From Yoonia sp. (GTDB lineage: Bacteria; Pseudomonadota; Alphaproteobacteria; Rhodobacterales; Rhodobacteraceae), in contig JAHDGO010000084.1 of assembly GCA_020627605.1 (NCBI GenBank), forward strand, positions 1 through 7,765: DNA of 7,765 nucleotides, read 5' to 3'. A program made the translations under genes and the position numbers. This document shows positions 1-6,562 of this stretch, piece after piece (position 1 is the first letter of the stretch; each line of letters opens with the position of its first letter). A model generated the notes under the pieces. The model saw only the letters and a program-made list of their open reading frames with translations. It was not told where the DNA came from and made no database searches.

Positions 1-597
1 CGCGCTGATCGGATCGGGATAGACGCTGCGCACCATGGTGGTGGCGGCGCGAAAGCCGAAAAAGATGCGCAGCCAGCCGATGGAACGTGTTTTGACTTCG
101 CGAAACCCCTCGCGCTTGTAAAGTGCCTTGGCACGGGTGTTGGTGTCGATCACGTCAAGGCGCACCTCGTCATAGCCGCGCCGTTTCGCCTCGTCACAGA
201 TCGCATCCAGCAGGGCAGTGCCAACGCCCTTGCCGCGGGCCTCTGGTGCCACAAAAAGCCCGTCCATCAGAAACCTGCGGTTTTCAGTGTCGCGTTCCAG
301 CGCCGACAACAGGCTGATCCGCACAGCCGCACTGGTCCAGCCATAGACCCGGCGCAGGTCAGAAAAGCCGCCGCCGACCAATGCGGCCTCTGACGTTTTG
401 AACCCGGCAATGCCCAGCAACCGCCCGTCATCATCATGGGCGCAAATCCCGTGATCTGGCCGCAGCACATCGCCGATGAACCGCAGGGCCTGATACTTGG
501 GCCCCAGCGAAAAGCCGAGCTTGGGGCCAAACGCCTCCCAATAAAGGGCGGCGACTTCGGCTTTGTCAGAGTGGGGTATGCCGACTGAAATTTTCAC
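1..597 (-). CDS. GNAT family N-acetyltransferase (3' end cut off by window edge)
   Basis: The minus-strand frame from GTG at 595-597 stays open for 199 codons to the first base of the window, so the C-terminus is missing. The protein begins VKISVGIPHSDKAEV. The acetyl-CoA site is clear: LFVAPEARGKGVGTALL at residues 114-130 is motif A (R-G-x-G-x-G), preceded by a beta strand. DVIDTNTRAKALYKREGF, about 148-165, is the usual motif B region. It should transfer an acetyl group from acetyl-CoA to an amine; the substrate cannot be told. The GTG start overlaps the stop of the moeA fusion gene as GTGA and has no evident Shine-Dalgarno sequence, so translation probably depends on coupling to moeA. GNAT proteins of this type are commonly near 200 residues, so only a short tail is probably absent. 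Its place at the end of a molybdenum cofactor operon does not by itself show a role in that pathway. Confidence 0.85.
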   Translation of the reverse strand, partial: MKISVGIPHSDKAEVAALYWEAFGPKLGFSLGPKYQALRFIGDVLRPDHGICAHDDDGRLLGIAGFKTSEAALVGGGFSDLRRVYGWTSAAVRISLLSALERDTENRRFLMDGLFVAPEARGKGVGTALLDAICDEAKRRGYDEVRLDVIDTNTRAKALYKREGFREVKTRSIGWLRIFFGFRAATTMVRSVYPDPISA

Positions 598-2684
598 GTA
601 TCGAAGCTGCTGAATGGGTAATAGGGGACGAGGTCGCCGGGCTGCACGCTTAGCGCCGGATCACCCAGTTCGACAAGTCCTGTGGCCCAGCTGAGGCCGG
701 AAACCCGCCCTGATCCTTCTGATGGAAAAATTTCCGCCACATTATTGGTCAATCTGGCGCGCAGATACTCGCGCCGCCCTGCCTTTTTGGTCTTGGTAAA
801 GCCTGCTGGCACCATCACCGGTGCAGGGCGTTGCCATGCGCCACCTGCCATCACCCGCAAGGCAGGCTGCGCAAAGATCAGCGCGCAGACCATGGCCGCC
901 ACCGGATTGCCGGGCAGGCCAAAGACCGGCACGTCCCGCCACAGCCCCATGGCCAGTGGTCGTCCGGGTTTCATGGCAATCCGCCAGAGCGCAAATGATC
1001 CCGTCCCCGCAAGCAGGGCCGATACGTGATCCTCTGCCCCGGCAGAAGCCCCGCCAGAGGTCAGGATTGCATCGCAGCGCGTTGCGGCATCATCCAGCAT
1101 GGCGCGGAGTTTGTCGCGGTCGTCAGCTGCGCGGCCAAGGTCGATGATCTGGTGCTGCCAGCCCGCAACCAGCGCCGCCAGCATCGGGCGGTTGGCGTCA
1201 TAGATCTGACCCGCGCTTGCGGGCTGCCCCGCTGGCACCAGTTCATCCCCCGTGGACAGGATGCCGACACGCAGGGGCTGATAGGTCGGAACAGTGCCGA
1301 TCCCGGCAGCCGCCAGCATGCCGATATCACCGGGGGTGATCCGCCGCCCGGCTGACAGAATCGTCTGCCCGGCCGTCATATCCTCGCCCGCGTTGCGCGC
1401 GTTGGCCCCGCGTTTCAGCGGGCCGTGGAAGCTGACGCTGTGGTCGGTGACAGATGTATCCTCTTGCAGGACAACCGTGTCGACGCCCTTCGGCAGATTG
1501 GCCCCGGTCAGGATGCGGATCGCATGGCCCGAGGGGACGGGATGCGGGTAAGGTACCCCCGCCGCTCCGCGTCCGGCGACCAGTGGCAGGTTATTCACCT
1601 CCTCACCGGCAGGTCCGGCAAAGCCATAGCCGTCAACTGCCGCATTGGGCGCGGGGGGATGGCTGCGCGCTGCGGTGACATCTGCTGCCAGAAACCGGCC
1701 GCTGGCCGCAGCCAATGTGGATGGATCGGTCGCCACGACCGGCCCAAGATGCGCCTGCAAATGTGCCAGCGCATCATCGACGGGGGTCCAATAGGCCCCC
1801 TGCGGCATGGCGAAGCAATCATTGGTCAGTGGCGGCGGGGCAGGTGCAAGGGCCTGACGCAGCGCGGCGGCCTCGCCCGCGCCCAGCACCCAGCCTTCCG
1901 GCGTGGCGGTGACATCCATCAGCCGGGACAGAACCTCTGCCGTCATGTTGGAGAATCCGCTGGCATAAAGCGTGACCTGCGCGGCATCGCGGACGGGGTG
2001 CGGATGCGCCTGCACCAGATCGGGGATCAGCGAAAAATAGGTCTCTGCCAGCACAATGGGTGTCTCTGCCGCCTCAAACGGCCAGACGGACAGATCACCC
2101 CCGAAGTGTTTCCGCAGCCGCGACAGGACTGGCAGACCCATGATCACCTGACCACCCACAGCACCGGCCCCGGCCAGTTGCCAGGGTGAGAAACTGCCGG
2201 GGATCGCGAGATCGGCAGCGCGCTTTTCCGGCAGACCATGGTCAGCGCGCGCGGTGCCCTTGCGCGGCAAATCAGGGATGTCGCGTTTCAGACCGTTGAA
2301 CCAGAAGGGGCCCACACCGGGAAAGCGGGCATTGATCTGCCCTGCCAGATCAAAGCGGTTATTCTCTGTCGGGCTGTCCTTCACCCGCTCTGCAAACCAG
2401 TCCCAGAGGGCCAGCGTATCCTCTGACCCGATCAGCTGCGTGGCAAAGCCGTCGGGGTAGGCAAAACACAGATCAAAGCCCACCAAAACGCGCTGGCCGG
2501 CTGCGCGCAATGTGGTCAGCATGTCGATGATCCAGACCTCTGCCACCTGACGGTTGCGCAGATAGACAGGGTCCTGCGCCTTGCCGTCCGTGGCCACACA
2601 CGCCCAGATCGCGTCTTTGACGGGTGTTGGCCCGCGATCATTGCCGCCGGACCAATCCACCATCAGGACGCTGTCGAACCTCAC
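594..2684 (-). CDS. moeA: Molybdopterin molybdotransferase MoeA with an extra N-terminal RNase H-like (DUF429-like) domain
   Basis: The 696-residue protein has two parts. Residues about 287-696 are a full MoeA, which inserts molybdate into adenylylated molybdopterin in the cytoplasm. Signature stretches are present: AAVDGYGF (348-355, with the conserved Asp351), RILTGANLPKGVDTVV (390-405), RGANARNAGED (425-435), GILSTGDEL (474-482), GQIYDANR (492-499), SGGASAG (543-549), MKPGRPLA (571-578) and GLPGNPVAAMV (589-599). MoeA alone is usually about 400 residues. The first 280 residues are additional: VDWSGG at 9-14, VGFDLCFAYP at 68-77, SVWPFE at 199-204 and LAETY at 212-216. Spaced acidic residues (Asp10, Asp71, Glu214) after predicted strands suggest an RNase H-like or DUF429-like fold; this is inference. 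The two parts meet at an Ala/Pro-rich linker near 275-286. The start is GTG, supported by GAGGT at 2691-2695 and a 4-base GTGA overlap with mobB; an ATG at 2663 is a weaker alternative. MoeA identity is firm; the N-terminal role is unknown. Confidence 0.93.
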   Translation of the reverse strand: MRFDSVLMVDWSGGNDRGPTPVKDAIWACVATDGKAQDPVYLRNRQVAEVWIIDMLTTLRAAGQRVLVGFDLCFAYPDGFATQLIGSEDTLALWDWFAERVKDSPTENNRFDLAGQINARFPGVGPFWFNGLKRDIPDLPRKGTARADHGLPEKRAADLAIPGSFSPWQLAGAGAVGGQVIMGLPVLSRLRKHFGGDLSVWPFEAAETPIVLAETYFSLIPDLVQAHPHPVRDAAQVTLYASGFSNMTAEVLSRLMDVTATPEGWVLGAGEAAALRQALAPAPPPLTNDCFAMPQGAYWTPVDDALAHLQAHLGPVVATDPSTLAAASGRFLAADVTAARSHPPAPNAAVDGYGFAGPAGEEVNNLPLVAGRGAAGVPYPHPVPSGHAIRILTGANLPKGVDTVVLQEDTSVTDHSVSFHGPLKRGANARNAGEDMTAGQTILSAGRRITPGDIGMLAAAGIGTVPTYQPLRVGILSTGDELVPAGQPASAGQIYDANRPMLAALVAGWQHQIIDLGRAADDRDKLRAMLDDAATRCDAILTSGGASAGAEDHVSALLAGTGSFALWRIAMKPGRPLAMGLWRDVPVFGLPGNPVAAMVCALIFAQPALRVMAGGAWQRPAPVMVPAGFTKTKKAGRREYLRARLTNNVAEIFPSEGSGRVSGLSWATGLVELGDPALSVQPGDLVPYYPFSSFDT

Positions 2685-3172
2685 AACCCCACCTCTGTCA
2701 GGATGAAATCGGCGATGGCCGTGGTGTCGTTCAGGTCGAAGACGGGGCGATCGATGTCGACGGGGCTGTCGCTTGCCACCGCGCGGACCGTGGGGTCGTC
2801 ACGGGCGATCAGGGGGTTGCCGGTTTCGGCGCGGAACGCCTCTACCTTGGGGTGCGCATCACGTTTGTAGCCTTCGATCAGGACCAGATCGACAGGGGTA
2901 AGGCGGGCCAGCAACTGGTCCAGTGTCGCCTCGTCCTGTCCCTGCAACTCTGTCATCAGCGCCCAGCGGTTGCGCGACGACAACAGCACCTGATGCGCCC
3001 CTGCCGCGCGGTGGCGATAGCTGTCCTTGCCGGGATGATCGACGTCAAACCGATGGTGGGCGTGTTTCAGGGTCGAGACTGTGAAGCCGCGTCCACTGAT
3101 CTCGGCCACAAGCCGCTCCATCAGGCCGGTCTTGCCAGCGTTCTTGTAACCCACGATGCCAAAAAGCCTCAT
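2681..3172 (-). CDS. mobB: Molybdopterin-guanine dinucleotide biosynthesis adaptor protein MobB (P-loop GTPase)
   Basis: MobB is a small GTP-binding protein that assists MobA in forming the guanine dinucleotide form of the molybdenum cofactor. The 163-residue protein starts MRLFGIVGYKNAGKT, with a Walker A P-loop at residues 8-15 (GYKNAGKT). The family motif KHAHHRFDVDHPGKDSYR lies at 36-53, and the Walker B-like LVLIEGYK at 96-103 matches the LxxVEGxK segment of MobB. Length is normal for the family (about 165-175). The ATG overlaps the mobA stop (ATGA), with AAGGG at 3180-3184 as ribosome binding site. The gene's own stop overlaps the GTG of moeA. MobB is not strictly needed for cofactor synthesis in E. 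coli, but here it is locked into the maturation operon. No missing motif was seen. Confidence 0.95.
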   Translation of the reverse strand: MRLFGIVGYKNAGKTGLMERLVAEISGRGFTVSTLKHAHHRFDVDHPGKDSYRHRAAGAHQVLLSSRNRWALMTELQGQDEATLDQLLARLTPVDLVLIEGYKRDAHPKVEAFRAETGNPLIARDDPTVRAVASDSPVDIDRPVFDLNDTTAIADFILTEVGL

Positions 3173-3756
3173 AGCATCGCCCTTGCTGACGCCAGATCAT
3201 CGGGCGTATTGACGTTGAAGAAAGCCGCATCGTCGGGAAACGCGGCAGTGCCAGCATCATGCTGGCTGGTCCAAAGGACGACCTTGCGTAACCCACCCAG
3301 CAAGGCGGCGCGCAGGTCATCGCGGAGGGCGGTGGGCCAAAGGCCGAAGGTCGGCTGCCGCCCGCCGGGCGAGGCGGCAAGCGCAAGACCGTGGGCCGTG
3401 CCTTCGGCCGCCAGCATCAACTGCGGGACCAGATCGCAAGGAAAGAAGGGCGTGTCAGCAGCGGCGGTGACAATGTGGTCGGCCCCTTCCTCTGCCGCCC
3501 AGTCGAGGCCAGCAAGGACACCAGAGAGCGGCCCGGCGAACCCCGACACGCTGTCAGGCAGCACTGGCAGTCCAAGACTGGCAAAGCGGGTCGCATCGCC
3601 ATTGGCATTCAGCGCCAGACCAGCCACCTGCGGTTCCAGCCGGGCCATCACATGGCCAAGGATCGTGCTGTCACCAAGCGGCAAGAGCCCCTTGTCACCG
3701 CCGCCCATGCGGGTCGCCTGACCACCTGCCAGTATGACGCCAAGGGGCTGTTTCAT
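3169..3756 (-). CDS. mobA: Molybdenum cofactor guanylyltransferase MobA
   Basis: MobA joins GMP from GTP to Mo-molybdopterin, giving the bis-MGD cofactor used by DMSO reductase-family enzymes such as formate dehydrogenase. The 195-residue protein shows the nucleotidyltransferase signature LAGGQATRMGGGDKGLLPLG at residues 9-28, a nucleotide-binding segment LALNANGD at 47-54, GPLSGVLAGL at 75-84, and AAADTPF at 98-104. Asp101 there matches the metal-binding Asp of the family. FFNVNTPDDL near the C-terminus is also typical. I start the gene at MKQPLGVILAGG. An upstream ATG at 3888 in the same frame would overlap fdhD and add 44 residues with no family counterpart. A modest AGGA lies 11 bases before the chosen ATG. 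The gene is separated from fdhD by 70 bases containing a hairpin, and its stop overlaps mobB. Confidence 0.95.
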   Translation of the reverse strand: MKQPLGVILAGGQATRMGGGDKGLLPLGDSTILGHVMARLEPQVAGLALNANGDATRFASLGLPVLPDSVSGFAGPLSGVLAGLDWAAEEGADHIVTAAADTPFFPCDLVPQLMLAAEGTAHGLALAASPGGRQPTFGLWPTALRDDLRAALLGGLRKVVLWTSQHDAGTAAFPDDAAFFNVNTPDDLASARAML

Positions 3757-3780
3757 TGCAAGGCTGGTCCTGATTGCAAG

Positions 3781-3797
3781 CGCCGGAGCCTCCGGCG
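3781..3797 (-). repeat. Short perfect hairpin in the fdhD-mobA gap
   Basis: The plus strand has CGCCGGA, then GCC, then TCCGGCG: a perfect 7-bp GC stem with a 3-base loop, in the 70-base gap between the fdhD stop and the mobA start. There is no following run of T on the minus strand, so it is not a standard intrinsic terminator. It could be an mRNA processing or stability element, a weak attenuator, or nothing. The stem ends about 25 bases upstream of the mobA start codon. Confidence 0.5.
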
Positions 3798-3826
3798 GGC
3801 GTTTGCAGGGCAAGATGATGATGAGG

Positions 3827-4708
3827 TCACGCCGCCCCCTTGCGTCCGGCCTTTGCCGGTTCATCGGCCACCGTGGCGGGATCGGCATCGCGGATCAGCC
3901 TGTCCTGACCGGAAAGACAGACAAAGCGCTGGCCCTTCATCCGCCCGATCAGCGTCAGCCCGACCTGCTGTGCAATCTCCACCCCCCATGCGGTAAAGCC
4001 TGAGCGGGAGGCAAGCACCGGAATGCCCATCAGCGCGGTCTTGATCACCATCTCGGACGTAAGCCGCCCGGTGGTATAAAGCAGTTTGTCCTCTGCGCCG
4101 ACACCTCCGGACAGCATCCAGCCTGCGATTTTGTCGACGGCGTTGTGACGGCCCACGTCCTCCATATAGACCAATGGCCTGTCGCCCTGGCACAGGACCG
4201 TGCCGTGGATCGCCCCTGCGGTCAGATAGAGCGATGGCAGCCGGTTGATGGTCGCCGCAAGTGCGTAAAGATCCGATGTGCGGACCGGGGTCGCAGGCAG
4301 GGTGATCCCCTCCAGACCTGCCATCATGTCGCCGAATACGGTGCCCACCGCGCAGCCGCTGGTGCGGGTCTTTTTCTGCAGCTTCTCTTCGTGCGAGGTT
4401 TGCCGGGCGGTGCGCACGACGACAGTCTCAAGCTCTTCATCGTAGTCGATGCCGGTGATCCGGTCGTCAGGCAGCAGCATGCCCTGATTGCGCAGGAACC
4501 CCAGCGCGAGATAATGCGGATAGTCACCGATCGTCATCGCGGTGACGATTTCCTGCGCGTTCAGAAAGATCGTCAGCGGGCGTTCCTCGACCACATTGAG
4601 CGCGACCTCGGCCCCGGTGTGATCGGTGCCGGTCACCGGGCGCGTCAGGCGCGGGGCTGATGGATCGGGTGCGATCAACAGGCCGGAGGTGTCGTCGATG
4701 CGCGCCAT
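3827..4708 (-). CDS. fdhD: Formate dehydrogenase accessory sulfurtransferase FdhD
   Basis: FdhD carries sulfur from a cysteine desulfurase to the Mo-bis-MGD cofactor of formate dehydrogenase, an essential activation step. The family shows in the N-terminal RPLTIFLNAQEIVTAM segment, YLALGFLRNQGML, the central GAIHGTVL, the strongly conserved YMEDVGRHNAVDKIAGW, the TTGRLTSEMVIK motif, and IPVLASRSG. I choose the start at ATG 4706-4708 (MARIDD, 293 residues) because GAGGGA at 4716-4721 sits 7 bases upstream. An in-frame ATG at 4723 would add MRERQ but has no comparable ribosome binding site. The active loop reads SGCAVGT, with one Cys (Cys119 in this numbering) where E. coli has two in CGVC; the second is Gly. 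The gene is divergent from azlC and heads the minus-strand molybdenum cofactor operon. No formate dehydrogenase subunit lies in the window. Confidence 0.95.
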   Translation of the reverse strand: MARIDDTSGLLIAPDPSAPRLTRPVTGTDHTGAEVALNVVEERPLTIFLNAQEIVTAMTIGDYPHYLALGFLRNQGMLLPDDRITGIDYDEELETVVVRTARQTSHEEKLQKKTRTSGCAVGTVFGDMMAGLEGITLPATPVRTSDLYALAATINRLPSLYLTAGAIHGTVLCQGDRPLVYMEDVGRHNAVDKIAGWMLSGGVGAEDKLLYTTGRLTSEMVIKTALMGIPVLASRSGFTAWGVEIAQQVGLTLIGRMKGQRFVCLSGQDRLIRDADPATVADEPAKAGRKGAA

Positions 4709-4772
4709 TTGTCTTTCCCTCATCGCCCGGTTAAGGCTGTTTCCAACGGCCTCAAACTAGGGCAAAGGTCCG
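4709..4772. promoter_or_regulatory. Divergent intergenic region between fdhD and azlC
   Basis: These 64 bases must hold or lie next to the promoters of both the minus-strand molybdenum cofactor operon and the plus-strand azlCD pair. A weak plus-strand candidate is TTGTCT (4710-4715) with TTAAGG (4732-4737). No convincing sigma-70 promoter or palindrome stands out. The azlC ribosome binding site AAAGG is at 4764-4768, with a short 4-base spacer to the ATG. Confidence 0.35.
4716..4721 (-). promoter_or_regulatory. Ribosome binding site that decides the fdhD start
   Basis: Read on the minus strand this is GAGGGA, 7 bases before the ATG at 4708. It is purine-rich and correctly spaced for MARIDD, whereas the upstream ATG at 4723 is preceded by the GC-rich CCGGGCG with weaker pairing. 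It supports the shorter 293-residue FdhD. Confidence 0.6.
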
Positions 4773-5492
4773 ATGACTTCTACCGCGAAAACCGCCACGC
4801 GATCCGCCTTTCTGGCAGGGTTTCGCGATGGCGCGCCCTTTGTTTTTGTGGCGGCCCCATTCTCGCTTTTGTTCGGGGTTGTGGCGACGGATGCCGGGCT
4901 GACACTGGCGCAGGCCATGGGGTTCAGCATGCTGGTGATCGCAGGTGCGGCGCAATTCGCGGCCATCCAGTTGATGGTTGAAAACGCGGGTATCGCCTTT
5001 GTCCTGCTTGCGGCACTGGCGGTGAACCTGCGCATGGCGATGTATTCGGCCTCACTTGTGCCCTATCTGGGGGCCGCGCCGCTGTGGCAGCGGGCGCTGA
5101 TCGCTTACATGAATTTCGATCAGACCTATGTCGTTTCTGTCGCCAGATATGAGAAAGACCCCGGCATGTCCGTTCCGGCGCGGGTGGCCTATTTCCTGGG
5201 TGTCGCCACCCCGATCACGCCTGTCTGGATGGCGATGACGCTGGTGGGCATTCTGGCCGGGCAGGCCGTGCCAGAGGCCTGGTCGCTCGACTTCATCATG
5301 CCGATCATGTTTCTGGCCATGGTCGCGCCGATGATGAAATCGCCCGCCCATATCGCGGCGGCGGCCATGTCGATCTGCGTGGCGCTCGCGCTGGCGTGGA
5401 TGCCCTCTGGCACGGGCCTGTTGATTGCGGCAGGGGCCGCGATGCTCACCGGGGCGCTGGTGGAAATCTGGATGGAAAGGCGCGGGTCATGA
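4773..5492 (+). CDS. azlC: AzlC family branched-chain amino acid export permease, large subunit
   Basis: AzlC with AzlD forms an inner-membrane exporter of branched-chain amino acids, first known from azaleucine resistance in Bacillus and as BrnFE-type exporters in Corynebacterium. The 239-residue protein is mostly hydrophobic, with several membrane segments, for example about 22-38, 50-69, 72-90, 138-163 and 174-225. Family motifs are present: a GFRDGAPFVFVAAPF entry segment, AGAAQFAAIQ (57-66), NLRMAMYSASL (85-95) and an FDQTYVVS segment (115-122). The start is ATG with AAAGG four bases upstream. The gene overlaps azlD by ATGA. Substrate specificity cannot be read from sequence, since AzlC homologs also export other amino acids. 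The link to the Lrp-like regulator 1.7 kb away is only positional: Lrp/AsnC proteins often control such exporters, but here other genes lie between. Confidence 0.93.
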   Translation: MTSTAKTATRSAFLAGFRDGAPFVFVAAPFSLLFGVVATDAGLTLAQAMGFSMLVIAGAAQFAAIQLMVENAGIAFVLLAALAVNLRMAMYSASLVPYLGAAPLWQRALIAYMNFDQTYVVSVARYEKDPGMSVPARVAYFLGVATPITPVWMAMTLVGILAGQAVPEAWSLDFIMPIMFLAMVAPMMKSPAHIAAAAMSICVALALAWMPSGTGLLIAAGAAMLTGALVEIWMERRGS

Positions 5493-5824
5493 GCTACACA
5501 ACAGCCGAGATCTGGCTGATCATCGCGATCATGGGGGTTGGCACCTTTCTGATCCGTTTTTCCTTTCTCGGACTGATTGGTGACCGGCCGATGCCGCCGT
5601 TCATCCTGCGGTTGCTGCGCTTTACCCCGGTTGCGGTTTTGCCCGGTATGGTCGCGCCTTTGGCGCTTTGGCCTGCGGCGACGGGCGGGCAGCCTGATCC
5701 GGTGCGCCTGCTGGCGGCTGCGGCGACGGTGATTGTCGGATACTACACCCGCCACGTCCTGTGGGGCGTGGGTGCCGGTGTCGTGACATTCTACGGTGGG
5801 CTTTGGGTTACTGCCCTGCTCTGA
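5489..5824 (+). CDS. azlD: AzlD family branched-chain amino acid export subunit, small
   Basis: This is the small partner of AzlC, needed for export. The 111-residue protein has about four membrane helices (roughly 7-30, 46-63, 73-88 and 91-110). It carries the AzlD hallmarks GTFLIRFSF (18-26), LRFTPVAVLPGMVAP (43-57) and TRHVLWGVGAGV (87-98). I start at the ATG inside the azlC end (ATGA overlap), with a good GGAAAGG at 5474-5480. The longer in-frame extension from 5396 lies inside azlC and is rejected. The last 17 bases overlap the end of the convergent lipoprotein gene, so no stand-alone terminator fits between them. Confidence 0.92.
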   Translation: MSYTTAEIWLIIAIMGVGTFLIRFSFLGLIGDRPMPPFILRLLRFTPVAVLPGMVAPLALWPAATGGQPDPVRLLAAAATVIVGYYTRHVLWGVGAGVVTFYGGLWVTALL

Positions 5825-6422
5825 GGGCGGCCTCGATTTCGGCGGCGGCGACGGATTTGTCGGCGGCGTCATTCTCGCGGTATTCGCGGGTCTGGACGCC
5901 GGGAAGTACTGCAAAGTCTTCCTCGATGCGGTTCGGGCTCCACGTCTGACGGATATTTTCGAAGCCCGGCAACTGACGCAAGATCCGCGAGGTTGAGCGG
6001 GCGCACATCGCCTGCGGCACCGGCCCTGCCTGCAAGGCAAGGTTCAGGGCGCGTTCCGCCACCTCTGGTGCCACTGCGACCGTCTGTGCCGTGACATAAT
6101 AGGTCACGCGGGCATGAAAGCTGGCATAGAACTCTTCCAGCCGGGGGGTCACACCGAACAGCACATCATTGCGTTCCGGCATCACGTCCTGACGGAATGA
6201 TCCGGCGGGGTCAAAGATCACACGTTGGCTGGCGTTGATCAAAAGCCCGGTATGCGCGCCATTGTCCGACCCGACATTCTTGACGGTATAAAGCGTCAGA
6301 TACTTCGGTCCCGGCTCTACATGAACCGCGCGGGCGACCACGTCATCCGGTGCCCAGACCTCTTCTGCTGAACAGGCCGACAGGGCCAGTGGCAGGCCGA
6401 TCAGAAAATGGCGACGTTGCAC
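5808..6422 (-). CDS. Tat-type lipoprotein of unknown function, possible permuted NlpC/P60-like fold
   Basis: The 204-residue protein begins MQRRHFLIGLPLALSAC: a twin-arginine motif (RRHFL), a short hydrophobic stretch and a lipobox LSAC with Cys17, so it is probably exported by Tat and lipid-anchored at the membrane. I do not recognise a named family. Two blocks stand out: GAHTGLLINASQRVIFDPAGSF (about 55-76), with a His at the edge of a predicted strand, and MCARSTSRILRQLPGF (about 139-154), with a Cys at the start of a helix. His before Cys is the order found in circularly permuted NlpC/P60 (papain-like) hydrolases; this is inference. The start is GTG, 5 bases after the oxidase subunit IV stop, with no clear ribosome binding site, suggesting coupling. 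The signal peptide supports this start. The 3' end overlaps azlD convergently. Confidence 0.8.
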   Translation of the reverse strand: MQRRHFLIGLPLALSACSAEEVWAPDDVVARAVHVEPGPKYLTLYTVKNVGSDNGAHTGLLINASQRVIFDPAGSFRQDVMPERNDVLFGVTPRLEEFYASFHARVTYYVTAQTVAVAPEVAERALNLALQAGPVPQAMCARSTSRILRQLPGFENIRQTWSPNRIEEDFAVLPGVQTREYRENDAADKSVAAAEIEAALRAGQ

Positions 6423-6427
6423 GGTTT

Positions 6428-6562
6428 TTACGCGGCGATCAGTGCAAGAAAGATCAGGAAGACGACGATGCCGATTGTGGTTTTCGTCGTCATGTTCATG
6501 AAGCCCTCGAAGGTCTTCTCTTGTGTGGTGATGTCCATTTCACCTTGCTTGTGCTCAGCCAT
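6428..6562 (-). CDS. aa3-type cytochrome c oxidase subunit IV
   Basis: This 44-residue protein (MAEHKQGEMDITTQEKTFEGFM...) has a polar N-terminus and one C-terminal membrane helix at about 26-43 (TTKTTIGIVVFLIFLALIAA). It fits the alphaproteobacterial aa3 oxidase subunit IV family (COX4_pro_2), a one-helix subunit packed against the core. The Paracoccus version, named ctaH as I recall, is close to 50 residues and not essential for activity. The family segment is EMDITTQEKTFEGFM. I start at ATG 6560-6562, with AAAGGA at 6570-6575 on the minus strand 7 bases upstream. A longer version from 6622 adds 20 residues without homology. The core oxidase genes are not in the window, which is common because this gene often stands apart. 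Confidence 0.88.
   Translation of the reverse strand: MAEHKQGEMDITTQEKTFEGFMNMTTKTTIGIVVFLIFLALIAA

Noticed and set aside
267..530. Minus-strand open frame of 87 codons near the left edge
   Set aside because: It is in a different frame inside the acetyltransferase gene, whose frame carries the acetyl-CoA binding motif.
1425..2189. Plus-strand open frame of 254 codons opposite the moeA fusion gene
   Set aside because: It is antisense to a continuous, motif-bearing protein and shows composition typical of a high-GC shadow frame.
2624..3721. Long plus-strand open frame of 365 codons opposite mobB and mobA
   Set aside because: It lies antisense to two genes with full family motifs. Its translation is rich in Arg, Ser, Ala and Pro without recognisable domains, as expected for the complementary strand of high-GC genes.
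3757..3888. Longer mobA with 44 extra N-terminal residues
   Set aside because: The extension overlaps fdhD by 62 bases and places non-family sequence before the LAGG motif, which normally sits within about 10 residues of the MobA start.
5840..5872. GGCGGCG-type repeats suspected as a terminator after azlD
   Set aside because: The repeats are direct, not inverted, and encode the Ala-rich C-terminus of the lipoprotein. No stem with a T tract is formed.
5189..6040. Minus-strand open frame of 283 codons opposite azlC and azlD
   Set aside because: It is very Arg/Pro/Gln-rich, has no domain, and covers two genes with clear AzlC and AzlD motifs.
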